A program made the position numbers and the translations under genes. From NCBI RefSeq assembly GCF_030209835.1, contig NZ_JARVRF010000013.1, positions 60,475 to 124,474 on the forward strand: 64,000 nt of DNA, written 5' to 3'. The notes beneath the pieces were generated by a model. It was not told where the DNA came from, searched no databases, and saw only the letters and a list, made by a program, of their open reading frames with translations. This document shows, one piece after another, positions 16,268-25,033 of this stretch; position 1 is the stretch's first letter, and every line of letters begins with the position of its first letter. This DNA comes from Arthrobacter sp. efr-133-R2A-120 (GTDB lineage Bacteria > Actinomycetota > Actinomycetes > Actinomycetales > Micrococcaceae).

Positions 16268-18657
16268 CCACCGTCCAGGAGCATGCACCCAACCCGGCGG
16301 CCGGAGACCCGGGCCGCCCGATCGGCTTCGGCCGCCTCCAGCGCAAGGAGGACCCGCGGTTCGTCCGCGGCAAGGGCAATTACCTCGACGACATCGTGCT
16401 GCCCGGCATGCTGCATGGAGCCATCCTGCGCGCACCCGTTGCGCATGCCCGGCTGGTTTCAATAGATACCACCGAGGCGTTGGCGCATCCCAAGGTCCTC
16501 GCCGTCATCACCGGCAAGGACCTGCAGGCCCTCAACCTCGCGTGGGCGCCCACCCTGTCGGCGGACGTCCAGGCAGTCCTTGTCACGGACAAGGTCCGCT
16601 TCCAAGGCCAGGAGGTCGCTTTCGTCGTCGCCGAAGACCGCTACGCCGCCCGGGACGCCCTGGAGCTGATCGACGTCGAATACGACATGCTGCCGCCGGT
16701 GATTGATGCCCGCCGCGCCCTCGACCCCGGCGCGCCGGTCATCCGTGACGATATCGAGGGCCGGACCGACAACCGGATCTTCGATTGGGAGATCGGCGAT
16801 GCGGCCGAAACCGAGGCCGTGTTCGCGGCTGCCGACGTCGTCGTCGCCCAGGAGGTCGTGTATCCGCGCGTGCACCCGGCACCCATGGAAACCTGCGGCG
16901 CCGTCGCGGACTTCGATCCGGTCGACGGCAGGCTGACGCTCTACGAGACGACCCAGGCCCCGCATGCCCACCGGACTCTGTACGCGATAGTCGCCGGCAT
17001 CCCGGAGCACAAGATCCGGATCGCCTCCCCCGATATCGGCGGAGGCTTCGGCAACAAGGTGGGCATCTATCCCGGCTACGTCCTCGCCGTCGTCGGCTCG
17101 ATTGTCACCGGCAAGCCGGTGAAATGGGTGGAGGACCGTTCGGAAAACCTGATGTCGACGTCGTTCGCTCGCGATTACATCATGCAGGGCGAGATCGCGG
17201 CCACCAAGGACGGCAAGATCCTGGCAGTCCGGACCAGCGTGCTGGCAGACCACGGTGCCTTCAACGCAACTGCACAGCCCACCAAGACCCCGGCCGGCTT
17301 CTTCTCCATCTTCACCGGGAGCTATGACCTGAAGGCGGCCTACTGCAAGGTCACGGGCGTCTACACCAACAAGGCCCCCGGGGGCGTGGCATATGCCTGT
17401 TCCTTCCGCGTGACCGAAGCGGTCTACCTCGTGGAGCGCATGGTGGACATCCTGGCCAGGAAACTGGAGATGGATCCGGCAGAGCTTCGGCTGAAGAATT
17501 TCATCAAGCCGGAGCAATTCCCCTACGCCAACAAGACCGGCTGGGTCTACGACTCGGGCAACTACGAGCCTGCCATGCGGCTGTCGATGAAAATGGCCGG
17601 GTACGAGGATCTCCGGCGCGAGCAACTCGAAAAGCGGGAGCGCGGTGAGCTGATGGGCATCGGCGTCTCCTTCTTCACCGAGACTGTCGGCGCCGGGCCC
17701 CGCAAGCACTTCGACATCGTTGGGCTCGGCATGGCCGACGGCGCTGAACTCCGCGTCCATCCCACCGGCAAGGCCGTCGTCAGGATCTCGGTGCAAAGCC
17801 AGGGGCAGGGCCACGAAACCACGTTCGCGCAGATCGTGGCCGAGGAGCTCGGCATCCCGCCGGAGAGCATCGACGTTGTCCACGGCGACACTGACCAGAC
17901 GCCCTTCGGCCTGGGCACGTACGGGAGCCGCTCGACGCCGGTCAGCGGTGGCGCGGTGGCGCTTGTGGCGCGGAAGGTCCGGGACAAGGCGAGGTTCATT
18001 GCCGCAGCGATGCTTGAGACGCGGCCCGAGGACCTCGAGTGGGAAAAGGGCCGCTGGTTCGTCAAGGGCGATCCAAGCGCCGGCAAGACGATCGCCGAGA
18101 TCGCATTCGGCGCCCACGGCACCGTGGCCCTGCCCGAGGGCATCGACGGCAACCTCGACGCGGAGGTGACTTATGACCCTCCCAACCTGACATTCCCGTT
18201 CGGCGCCTACATCTGCGTGGTGGACGTCGACGCCGGGACGGGCCACGTCAAGGTCCGGCGCTTCATCGCGGTGGACGATTGCGGGACCCGGATCAACCCG
18301 ATGATCATCGAGGGCCAGGTCCACGGCGGGCTCACCGACGGCGTCGGGATGGCGCTCATGGAGATCATCGCGTTCGACGAAGAGGGAAACTGCCTCAGCG
18401 GCTCGTTCATGGATTACCTCATCCCGACGGCGATGGAAGTCCCGGACTGGGAGACCGGCTTCACCGTCACGCCGTCGCCGCACCACCCCATCGGCGCCAA
18501 AGGCATCGGCGAATCCGCCACGGTCGGGTCCCCGCCGGCCATCGTCAACGCCATCGTGGATGCTTTGATGCCATATGGAGTGACGCACATGGATATGCCG
18601 TGCACGCCAGCGCGGGTGTGGGAAGCCATGCAGGGCCGGGCCAGGCCACCGGTGTGA
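16264..18657 (+). CDS. coxL: form I carbon monoxide dehydrogenase large subunit
   Basis: This 797-residue molybdoenzyme subunit oxidises CO to CO2 at a Mo-S-Cu centre. The active-site loop reads AYACSFR at residues 376-382, the form I signature AYxCSFR that separates true CO dehydrogenases from form II (AYRGAGR). C379 would bind copper. GGGFGNKV, the QSQGQGHET cofactor-binding stretch and the catalytic glutamate E750 in GIGESATVG are also present. Sequence and length leave little doubt about the activity. The next gene starts one base after the stop. Confidence 0.96.
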   Translation: MTTVQEHAPNPAAGDPGRPIGFGRLQRKEDPRFVRGKGNYLDDIVLPGMLHGAILRAPVAHARLVSIDTTEALAHPKVLAVITGKDLQALNLAWAPTLSADVQAVLVTDKVRFQGQEVAFVVAEDRYAARDALELIDVEYDMLPPVIDARRALDPGAPVIRDDIEGRTDNRIFDWEIGDAAETEAVFAAADVVVAQEVVYPRVHPAPMETCGAVADFDPVDGRLTLYETTQAPHAHRTLYAIVAGIPEHKIRIASPDIGGGFGNKVGIYPGYVLAVVGSIVTGKPVKWVEDRSENLMSTSFARDYIMQGEIAATKDGKILAVRTSVLADHGAFNATAQPTKTPAGFFSIFTGSYDLKAAYCKVTGVYTNKAPGGVAYACSFRVTEAVYLVERMVDILARKLEMDPAELRLKNFIKPEQFPYANKTGWVYDSGNYEPAMRLSMKMAGYEDLRREQLEKRERGELMGIGVSFFTETVGAGPRKHFDIVGLGMADGAELRVHPTGKAVVRISVQSQGQGHETTFAQIVAEELGIPPESIDVVHGDTDQTPFGLGTYGSRSTPVSGGAVALVARKVRDKARFIAAAMLETRPEDLEWEKGRWFVKGDPSAGKTIAEIAFGAHGTVALPEGIDGNLDAEVTYDPPNLTFPFGAYICVVDVDAGTGHVKVRRFIAVDDCGTRINPMIIEGQVHGGLTDGVGMALMEIIAFDEEGNCLSGSFMDYLIPTAMEVPDWETGFTVTPSPHHPIGAKGIGESATVGSPPAIVNAIVDALMPYGVTHMDMPCTPARVWEAMQGRARPPV

Positions 18658-18658
18658 C

Positions 18659-19615
18659 ATGCCCCTGCACGGAGAAGCCCTGGCGGCGAGGGCGCAGGAA
18701 CTTGCGGAACGCCGGGAACCGTTTGTGCGTGCCACGGTAGTGCGCGCGCAGCACCCAACGAGCGCCCACGCCGGGGACACCGCCCTGGTGCTGGCCAACG
18801 GGGAAATCGACGGATTCCTCGGCGGCACGTGCGTCGAGGCTTCCGTGCGCGAATACGGCCTGCAGACGCTGACCAAGCACGAACCGTTGTTGCTCCGTGT
18901 TGTCCCCGGCGAACCGTCCCGCACCCGCGAGGAGGGCGCCGTCGAGGTTTCAAACCCCTGCCTCAGCGGTGGCGCGGTGGAGATCTTCCTCGAGCCGCAG
19001 ATGCCCGCGCCCCGGGTGGTGGTGGTCGGCGCGACGCCCGTTGCACAGGCGTTGGGGGCCTTGGGTGCCATCCTCGACCTGGACATGGAACTCAGCGACG
19101 GAACCGCCGCGGAGCCGCGGGCCGACGACGCCGCCCTCATCGTCGCGTCGCAGGGCCGGGACGAGGAGCCCGCGTTGGAGGCCGCACTCCGGCTAGGGGT
19201 GCCGTACGTCGCCCTGGTTGCCAGCCGCACGCGCGGCGCCGCCGTCCTGGCCTCACTCGACGTCGACGACGGCCAGCGTGCGCGCGTGCACAGCCCGGCC
19301 GGGCTGCTGCTGGGCGGCCGGACGCCTGCTGAGATTGCGCTGTCGATTCTGGCCGAGCTCGTGTCCGTGCGCCACCTCGGCGCGGCTGGAGAGACTACGG
19401 CGGCGGAGGCTGCGACGCCGGATCCGGTGCCGGCGAGCGCCAAACCCGCGAGCGCCGAACCCGCGAGCGCCGTGGACCCCGTCTGCGGCATGAGCGTCGC
19501 GGCTGTGGAGTCGACGCTGCATGCCGAGTATGGCGGAGCGACGTACTACTTCTGTTCCCCTGGATGCAGGAGGGCCTTCCTCGCCGATCCGGAACGCTAT
19601 GCCACTGCGTCCTGA
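18659..19615 (+). CDS. XdhC/CoxF-CoxI family maturation protein with C-terminal YHS domain
   Basis: This 318-residue protein has an XdhC/CoxI-type N-terminal half (ATVVRAQHPTSAHAGD, GFLGGTCVE) and a nucleotide-binding-like C-half (RVVVVGATPVAQAL), the architecture of factors that bind Mo cofactor and help insert or sulfurate it. A linker of PASAKPASAEPAS repeats (15-bp units) leads to a YHS domain at about residues 272-312 (VDPVCGMSV, YYFCSPGCRRAF), a short metal-binding module often linked with copper. The placement between coxL and coxD supports a maturation role; copper handling is inference. Confidence 0.85.
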   Translation: MPLHGEALAARAQELAERREPFVRATVVRAQHPTSAHAGDTALVLANGEIDGFLGGTCVEASVREYGLQTLTKHEPLLLRVVPGEPSRTREEGAVEVSNPCLSGGAVEIFLEPQMPAPRVVVVGATPVAQALGALGAILDLDMELSDGTAAEPRADDAALIVASQGRDEEPALEAALRLGVPYVALVASRTRGAAVLASLDVDDGQRARVHSPAGLLLGGRTPAEIALSILAELVSVRHLGAAGETTAAEAATPDPVPASAKPASAEPASAVDPVCGMSVAAVESTLHAEYGGATYYFCSPGCRRAFLADPERYATAS

Positions 19616-20543
19616 GTCCGGGGCTGCCGGGCCGGTGCGGGCGGGAGCGGAAGACGAGGTGCGGCGTCTTGTACCGGACGTTTCCTCCCTCATGTCCGCG
19701 CTCGACGACGGCGACTACCTCGCCGACGTCGGACTGGGGACCGCATTGTTCCTGTCTGTCCGCTTGCCGCAACCCATCCTGCTGGAGGGTGAGGCCGGCG
19801 TCGGGAAGACCGAGGCGGCGAAGGCGCTGGCGAGGGTGCTCGACACTCCCCTGTATCGCTTGCAGTGCTACGAGGGTATCGATGTGGGCGAGGCCCTGTA
19901 CGAGTGGAACCATCAACGCCAGCTTCTTGGCATCCGCTTGGCGGAGGTCCGGGATGTCCGTGTGGAGGAGGCCGATCTCTTCGGGGAACAGTATTTGCTG
20001 CGCCGACCGCTGCTGAAGGCGATCGAGCATCCCGGCCCGCGTCCGGCGGTCCTGCTGCTGGATGAGATCGACCGGGCGGACGCGGAGTTCGAGGCCTTCA
20101 CTTTCGAGCTGCTGGCCGAGGCCGCGGTGACGATCCCGGAGCTGGGCACTATCCGGGCGACGCATCCGCCCGTCGTCGTCCTGACCTCGAACCGGACCAG
20201 GGACCTGCATGACGCACTGACCCGGCGCTGCCTGTACCACTGGATTGACTACCCACGGCCCGAGCGCATCGCCGCGATCGTTCGCCGCAGGGTTCCCGCG
20301 AGCGCCGAGCCGCTAGCCCTGGATGCCGCGGCGGCTATCACGAGGCTGCGGTCCCTGGACATGGCCAAACCCCCGGGGATCGCGGAGGCAATCGACTGGG
20401 TGTCCGCGCTGACGGTGCTCGGCGTGGACCGGCTGGATCCGGCTGCGGTGAAACAGACCTGGGGTTCTGTCCTGAAGAATCGCGACGACTTGGACATTGC
20501 GTGGGCCCGGGGTCCGGCGTGGGTGGCCGGCGGCAATGACTGA
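19599..20543 (+). CDS. coxD: CoxD-like MoxR family AAA+ ATPase
   Basis: This 314-residue AAA+ protein has Walker A GEAGVGKTE near residues 63-71, Walker B VLLLDEIDRAD near 150 and sensor-type TSNRTRDL. CoxD in carboxydotrophs is needed to build the sulfur-copper part of the active site, working with the von Willebrand protein CoxE. The ATG at 19599 gives a 17-nt overlap with the upstream gene; the exact start is less sure, because a few GTG codons follow in frame. The coxE start overlaps its end by 8 nt. Confidence 0.9.
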   Translation: MPLRPESGAAGPVRAGAEDEVRRLVPDVSSLMSALDDGDYLADVGLGTALFLSVRLPQPILLEGEAGVGKTEAAKALARVLDTPLYRLQCYEGIDVGEALYEWNHQRQLLGIRLAEVRDVRVEEADLFGEQYLLRRPLLKAIEHPGPRPAVLLLDEIDRADAEFEAFTFELLAEAAVTIPELGTIRATHPPVVVLTSNRTRDLHDALTRRCLYHWIDYPRPERIAAIVRRRVPASAEPLALDAAAAITRLRSLDMAKPPGIAEAIDWVSALTVLGVDRLDPAAVKQTWGSVLKNRDDLDIAWARGPAWVAGGND

Positions 20544-21837
20544 ACACGCGCTCGGGGATGGCCTGGCCGACGTCGATGCTGCGGCTTTGGCGGTCGCGTT
20601 CAGCACGGCCCTGCGCCGTGCAGGGCTGCCGAACTCCCCGGACCGCGCTGCCTGGCTGGCCCAGGCGCTCCGGATCGTTCCTCCTACTTCCCGTGAGCCG
20701 TTGTACTGGACGTGCCGGGTGGCGCTCGTCTTCTCGCATGAACAACTGCCGGTATTCGATGCCGTCTTCTCAGCGGCATTTGACGGGACGGCCGCATTTG
20801 ACGGAATGGCCGATCCGGCAGACACCCGCGGTGATGCCAACAGCCCACCGGCAATCGGCGCGACAGAGCACACCCGGGCAGCTCCGAGCGAACGACGACC
20901 GGCTCATGCTGCCGGCCAGCTCCCGGCGTCGCGGGCACCTGTCGCCCTCCCCGGCATAGAGAGCGACGGCGACGAATCCAACGCTCCCGGGTTCGAGGCT
21001 ATCCTGGCCATGGCCTCCGCTGACGAGCACCTGCACGAGAAGTCCTTCGCCGAGCTCACCCCCGAAGAGACCGCCCGGGTGCGTCAGCTGGTGCGGCGCA
21101 TCGTGCTCGCTACACCGGAGCGCCGAAGCCGCCGGACACGCCAGTGGGCGCACAGCGGCGCAAAGCTCGACCTCCGCCGCACCATCCGCGCGGCCCGGCG
21201 CACCGGCGGCGACGCAAGCACCTTGGTCTATGCCCGCCGTCGTCCCCGTCCGCGCCGCTTGGTGTTCCTATGCGATGTATCCGGCTCCATGGAACCGTAC
21301 ACGCAGGTCTTCCTGTCCCTGCTGCAGGGAGCGGTGGCGGGCGCCCAGGCCGAGGCGTTCGTGTTTTCCACCCGGCTGACCCGGCTGACCCGGCAGCTTT
21401 CGAACCGGAATGCACACGAAGCCCTCGCTCTTGGAGCCGCAGCCGCCCCGGACTGGGCAGGTGGCACACGGCTCGCGGAGAGCCTCCGGCACTTCATCGA
21501 CGGTCATGGGCGCCGTGGGCTGGCCCGGGGCGCGGTCATTGTGGTGCTCTCCGACGGCTGGGCCCAGGATGCGCCGGAATTGGTGGGCGCCCAGATGGCG
21601 CGGTTGCGGCGCCTTGCGTACCGGATCGTCTGGGTCAATCCGAGGAAGGCCGGCACGGACTACCAACCGTTGGCAGGCGGTATGGCAGCCGCGCTGCCGT
21701 ACTGTGACGCCTTCGTCAGCGGGCACAACTACGCGGCTTTGGCGGATGCCGCATCCGCCATTCGCGCGGAGCGGTCCCGCCCGGCGCGAATGGCGGGCAG
21801 TGCCACCGGACAGGACAGGGAGGAAGGGAATGACTGA
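20536..21837 (+). CDS. coxE: CoxE-like von Willebrand factor A protein
   Basis: This 433-residue protein with the CoxE/VWA_CoxE architecture has a helical N-terminal region, a low-complexity acidic middle part and a VWA domain with the MIDAS motif DVSGSM near residue 246 and the GGT element (DWAGGTRL). MoxR-VWA pairs act as chaperones for metal-centre maturation, here for CO dehydrogenase. The gene overlaps coxD by 8 nt and the ABC transporter ATPase by 8 nt. Confidence 0.9.
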   Translation: MTEHALGDGLADVDAAALAVAFSTALRRAGLPNSPDRAAWLAQALRIVPPTSREPLYWTCRVALVFSHEQLPVFDAVFSAAFDGTAAFDGMADPADTRGDANSPPAIGATEHTRAAPSERRPAHAAGQLPASRAPVALPGIESDGDESNAPGFEAILAMASADEHLHEKSFAELTPEETARVRQLVRRIVLATPERRSRRTRQWAHSGAKLDLRRTIRAARRTGGDASTLVYARRRPRPRRLVFLCDVSGSMEPYTQVFLSLLQGAVAGAQAEAFVFSTRLTRLTRQLSNRNAHEALALGAAAAPDWAGGTRLAESLRHFIDGHGRRGLARGAVIVVLSDGWAQDAPELVGAQMARLRRLAYRIVWVNPRKAGTDYQPLAGGMAAALPYCDAFVSGHNYAALADAASAIRAERSRPARMAGSATGQDREEGND

Positions 21838-22768
21838 AACAGCCATCGAGCTCATAGGTGTGACCAAGCGGTTCGGCTCCCTCACCGCCGTCGACGACCT
21901 CAGCCTGCAGGTGGAGCGTGGGGAGATTTTCGGCCTTCTCGGGCCCAATGGCTCAGGCAAAACGACCATCATCAACATGATCAGCGGCCTCAGCCGCCCG
22001 AGTTCCGGCGGGGTCAGGGTTCTACGCATCGACCTGCTGAAGGATCCACGCGGGATCCGGCGTTCGCTCGGGACAGTACCGCAGGAGAACGCCCTGTACG
22101 AGGAGCTCACAGCGGAGGCCAACCTCCGGTTTCATGCCGATCTCTTCGACGTGCCCAAGCATGGTCTTGATAAGAAGATCACCTCCCTGCTCGAATTGGC
22201 GCAACTGGAGGAGCGCCGGAAGAGCCGCGTCGCCACGTTCTCCGGCGGCATGAAGCGAAGGCTGGCGTTGGTCCGGGCCATGCTTCACGAACCGGAGCTG
22301 CTCTATTTCGACGAACCGACCCTCGGAGTCGACGTGCAGAGCAGGCATGCCCTCTGGGACCGGATCCTCGAACTCAAGGAGCGCGGCACCACGGTTCTCA
22401 TCACCAGCAACTACCTCGAGGAAGCGAACGCCCTGTGCGATCGCCTGGCCATCATCGACCGCGGACGGCTGGTGGCGCTCGATTCGCCGTCCAAGCTGCG
22501 GCGCAGCTTTGGTGACACGGTCGTCGAAATGCGCACACATCCGGCGCCTGGGGAGGACATCGTTCGAAAGGTCCTTGCGCTCCCCGGCGTCGTCTCGGCA
22601 GTTACTTCCGACGGCTCGCTGAAGGTCACTGTGGAAGGCGGCTCCGATGTCACCGGCAGGGTGGTGACCGCCGTCGTCGGATCCACGAGCCTGGAGGAGA
22701 TCCAGAGCCGCGAACCGAGCCTCGACGAGGTCTTCTTGAGCCTGACAGGCAAGGAGCTCCGGGAATGA
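21830..22768 (+). CDS. ABC transporter ATP-binding protein
   Basis: This 312-residue ATPase has Walker A GPNGSGKTT near residue 41, an ABC signature reading FSGGM, Walker B LLYFDEP and a long C-terminal regulatory tail typical of ABC-2 exporters of the CcmA/DrrA group. AGGAAGGG precedes the ATG. The gene overlaps coxE and its stop overlaps the following permease start, so it is an integral part of the cox transcript. No substrate can be read from the sequence. Confidence 0.92.
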   Translation: MTETAIELIGVTKRFGSLTAVDDLSLQVERGEIFGLLGPNGSGKTTIINMISGLSRPSSGGVRVLRIDLLKDPRGIRRSLGTVPQENALYEELTAEANLRFHADLFDVPKHGLDKKITSLLELAQLEERRKSRVATFSGGMKRRLALVRAMLHEPELLYFDEPTLGVDVQSRHALWDRILELKERGTTVLITSNYLEEANALCDRLAIIDRGRLVALDSPSKLRRSFGDTVVEMRTHPAPGEDIVRKVLALPGVVSAVTSDGSLKVTVEGGSDVTGRVVTAVVGSTSLEEIQSREPSLDEVFLSLTGKELRE

Positions 22769-23874
22769 GCATCCGCCATGACCTTCGTGTGATCCGGGCC
22801 GTCGCGGCGACAGACATCCGCCTCACCCTCCGGGAGCCGCTCTTCGCGATCATCGGCGTCCTCATCCCCATCAACTTTTTGCTGCTCTTCCTCCTCTTCG
22901 CGATCAGCGGCGGCCAGGCACCGATCGCGGTCGTGATGAATGACCGCGGACCGCTCGCGGAGCGCTTCGTCCAGGCCATGGACGGATCGCATTCGTTCAT
23001 CATCCACACCGCGAGCCCGGCCGACGCAGAACGCGAGATCCGTTCCGGCAGCATTGTCGCCGTCGTCACCGTGCCACAAGAGTTCGACGCCGCACTCGCC
23101 GCCGGAGCGCGAATCGAGATTCCGGTGGAAGTCAACAACTTGAACGTCGACTTCACCAACGACATCCGGCGGGCAGTTCCTTTGTCCATCACGTCCTTCT
23201 ACGCGGATGCCTTCCCCGACCAGGTGGTAGTGACCGCCCGCGAATCCGACGTCCAAGCCCAAGACACCGGCTACATTCCGTACCTCGCCGTGAGCATCAT
23301 GGTTGCCGGCCTGATGCTCGCGTCCCAGCTGCAAGGCAGCGTCAATACCGCGCGGGACTACGAGCTCGGGACCATCAAGGAACTCGCTTTGGCGCCTGTG
23401 AGCCGTTTGACCATCGGGGTGGGCAAGGTGCTGGGCGCCGCAGTCCTCGCGGCGGCGTCCGCGCTGCTGCTACTCGCCGTCGTGGTCCTCTTTATCGGAG
23501 TCCATCCGCTCCATCCCCTCGAAGTATTGGGCTTCGGACTCCTGATACTGGCGGCGTTCCTCGCCCTCGGCGTCCTCGTCGGGACACTCGTCCGTCGGAG
23601 GCAGCAGGCAATCCCCCTGTCCATCGCGGCCGTTCTTCCCCTGTTCTTCTTGAGCGGACCGTTCGGGCCGGCGAACTGGCTGGGCGCCATCCCCGGCGGG
23701 ATCGCCGCGATATCTCCCCTCACGTATGCGATCGCCGCCTTCCAGCACGCCTTCCACGGCTACCAGACGGCTCCGCAAGGCCTGACCGTCGACGCGATCG
23801 TGCTGGCAGCCTTCACCTTGGTGGCCGTCGGGTTCGCGGCCTTCGTGTTCGGCCGGCGGGGGGCGAGGCACTGA
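22765..23874 (+). CDS. ABC-2 type transporter permease 1
   Basis: This 369-residue permease has one N-terminal membrane anchor (FAIIGVLIPINFLLLF), a large extracytoplasmic domain of about 150 residues containing INNLNVDFTND, and five C-terminal membrane helices, the YhgE/ABC-2 layout. It is a clear paralog of the next gene. It overlaps the ATPase gene by 4 nt and shares one base with permease 2. Confidence 0.9.
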   Translation: MSIRHDLRVIRAVAATDIRLTLREPLFAIIGVLIPINFLLLFLLFAISGGQAPIAVVMNDRGPLAERFVQAMDGSHSFIIHTASPADAEREIRSGSIVAVVTVPQEFDAALAAGARIEIPVEVNNLNVDFTNDIRRAVPLSITSFYADAFPDQVVVTARESDVQAQDTGYIPYLAVSIMVAGLMLASQLQGSVNTARDYELGTIKELALAPVSRLTIGVGKVLGAAVLAAASALLLLAVVVLFIGVHPLHPLEVLGFGLLILAAFLALGVLVGTLVRRRQQAIPLSIAAVLPLFFLSGPFGPANWLGAIPGGIAAISPLTYAIAAFQHAFHGYQTAPQGLTVDAIVLAAFTLVAVGFAAFVFGRRGARH

Positions 23875-24974
23875 TGGCCGCCGGACGTGCCGTGCTCGCC
23901 ATAGCGGCGAAAGACATCCTGACCTGGTTCCGCACGCCGTCGGCGATTCTGGCCAGCCTCCTGCCTCCCGTTGCATTCCTGCTGATCATCTTCGTGGTGG
24001 CCGGGGCGGTCGGACGGAACCCGGTCGCGCTGGTGGTCGAGGATAGCGGGCCGCAGGCGCAGCGACTCGTCTCGATCCTTGAGGACTCTGACGCGTTCCG
24101 CGTCCAGCGGGCGACTCCCGTTGAGGCCACCCATCTGCTGGACACGCTCCAAGTCGCGGCGGTCATCACCGTACCCGCCGCGTTCGACGACGACTACCGG
24201 GCACAGCGGCCCGACCCCGTCAGCGTGCAGATCAACAACCTGAACCTCGACTTCACCAACGATCTGCGCCGCTCAGTTCCGGCTGCCATTACCAACTTTT
24301 ATGCGGGCCAGCCGGACACGCCGATCATGGTTGGCGTCGCCGAATCGGACCTGAGGCCGCACGACGTCGGCCTGGTCCAGTTCCAGCTCGTGCCGATCCT
24401 GGTGCTCCTGCTCACGATCATGGGGATCGTCAACGGCGGATTGGCCGCCGCCCGTGAGTTCGAAGACCTGACCATCAAGGCACTGTTGCTTTCGCCCATC
24501 GGCCGCGGCTCGCTCATCGCCGGAAAGATCCTGGCGTGCTGGGTGACAACAATGCTCGTGGCGGCGGTGGTGCTGCTCTTGTCGTTCGCTTTTGGGGTCC
24601 TCCGGCCTGCCGGCTGGTATTGGTTTCCGGCGCTGGCCGCGATCGGACTGATCGCGCTAGCGGCCGCTGGGTTGGGGACTGCCTTGGGAGGTGCGCTGCG
24701 GCGCTTCTCGGCGGTTGCCGGGGCCGGCATCAACCTGTCGATCTACCTGTTCTTCCTCAGCGGGGGAATCAGTGTTGCGGCGTTCTTGCCGGATTGGATC
24801 CAGGCCATAGCGCATTTCACACCAACTTTTTACGGCGTGGATGCCTTGGAGGCCGCGATCTTCTACCAATCGACCGACAACCTGGGCCGGGACCTCGCGG
24901 TGCTGGGGGTGACTGCCGCAGCCGGGCTCGTTTTGGGGACCGTGTCCCTTCGGCGGCGGCTCGTCGCGTACTAA
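23874..24974 (+). CDS. ABC-2 type transporter permease 2
   Basis: This 366-residue permease has the same layout as its neighbour, including the matching INNLNLDFTND segment, so the two arose by duplication and probably form a heterodimer. Membrane helices lie near residues 25-45 and from about 175 to the end. Its ATG shares a base with the stop of permease 1. It is the last gene of the tightly coupled block that begins with coxM. Confidence 0.9.
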   Translation: MAAGRAVLAIAAKDILTWFRTPSAILASLLPPVAFLLIIFVVAGAVGRNPVALVVEDSGPQAQRLVSILEDSDAFRVQRATPVEATHLLDTLQVAAVITVPAAFDDDYRAQRPDPVSVQINNLNLDFTNDLRRSVPAAITNFYAGQPDTPIMVGVAESDLRPHDVGLVQFQLVPILVLLLTIMGIVNGGLAAAREFEDLTIKALLLSPIGRGSLIAGKILACWVTTMLVAAVVLLLSFAFGVLRPAGWYWFPALAAIGLIALAAAGLGTALGGALRRFSAVAGAGINLSIYLFFLSGGISVAAFLPDWIQAIAHFTPTFYGVDALEAAIFYQSTDNLGRDLAVLGVTAAAGLVLGTVSLRRRLVAY

Positions 24975-25033
24975 CCTCCGATGGCGCCTCCGTTCCCTTG
25001 ACCTTTGGTACGAAGCTAAGGATGGAAGAGAAA

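Noticed and set aside
16459..19491. Very long minus-strand frame opposite coxL and the XdhC gene
   Set aside because: Frames opposite GC-rich actinobacterial genes stay open by chance; the translation has no recognisable domain, while the plus strand encodes clear cox proteins.
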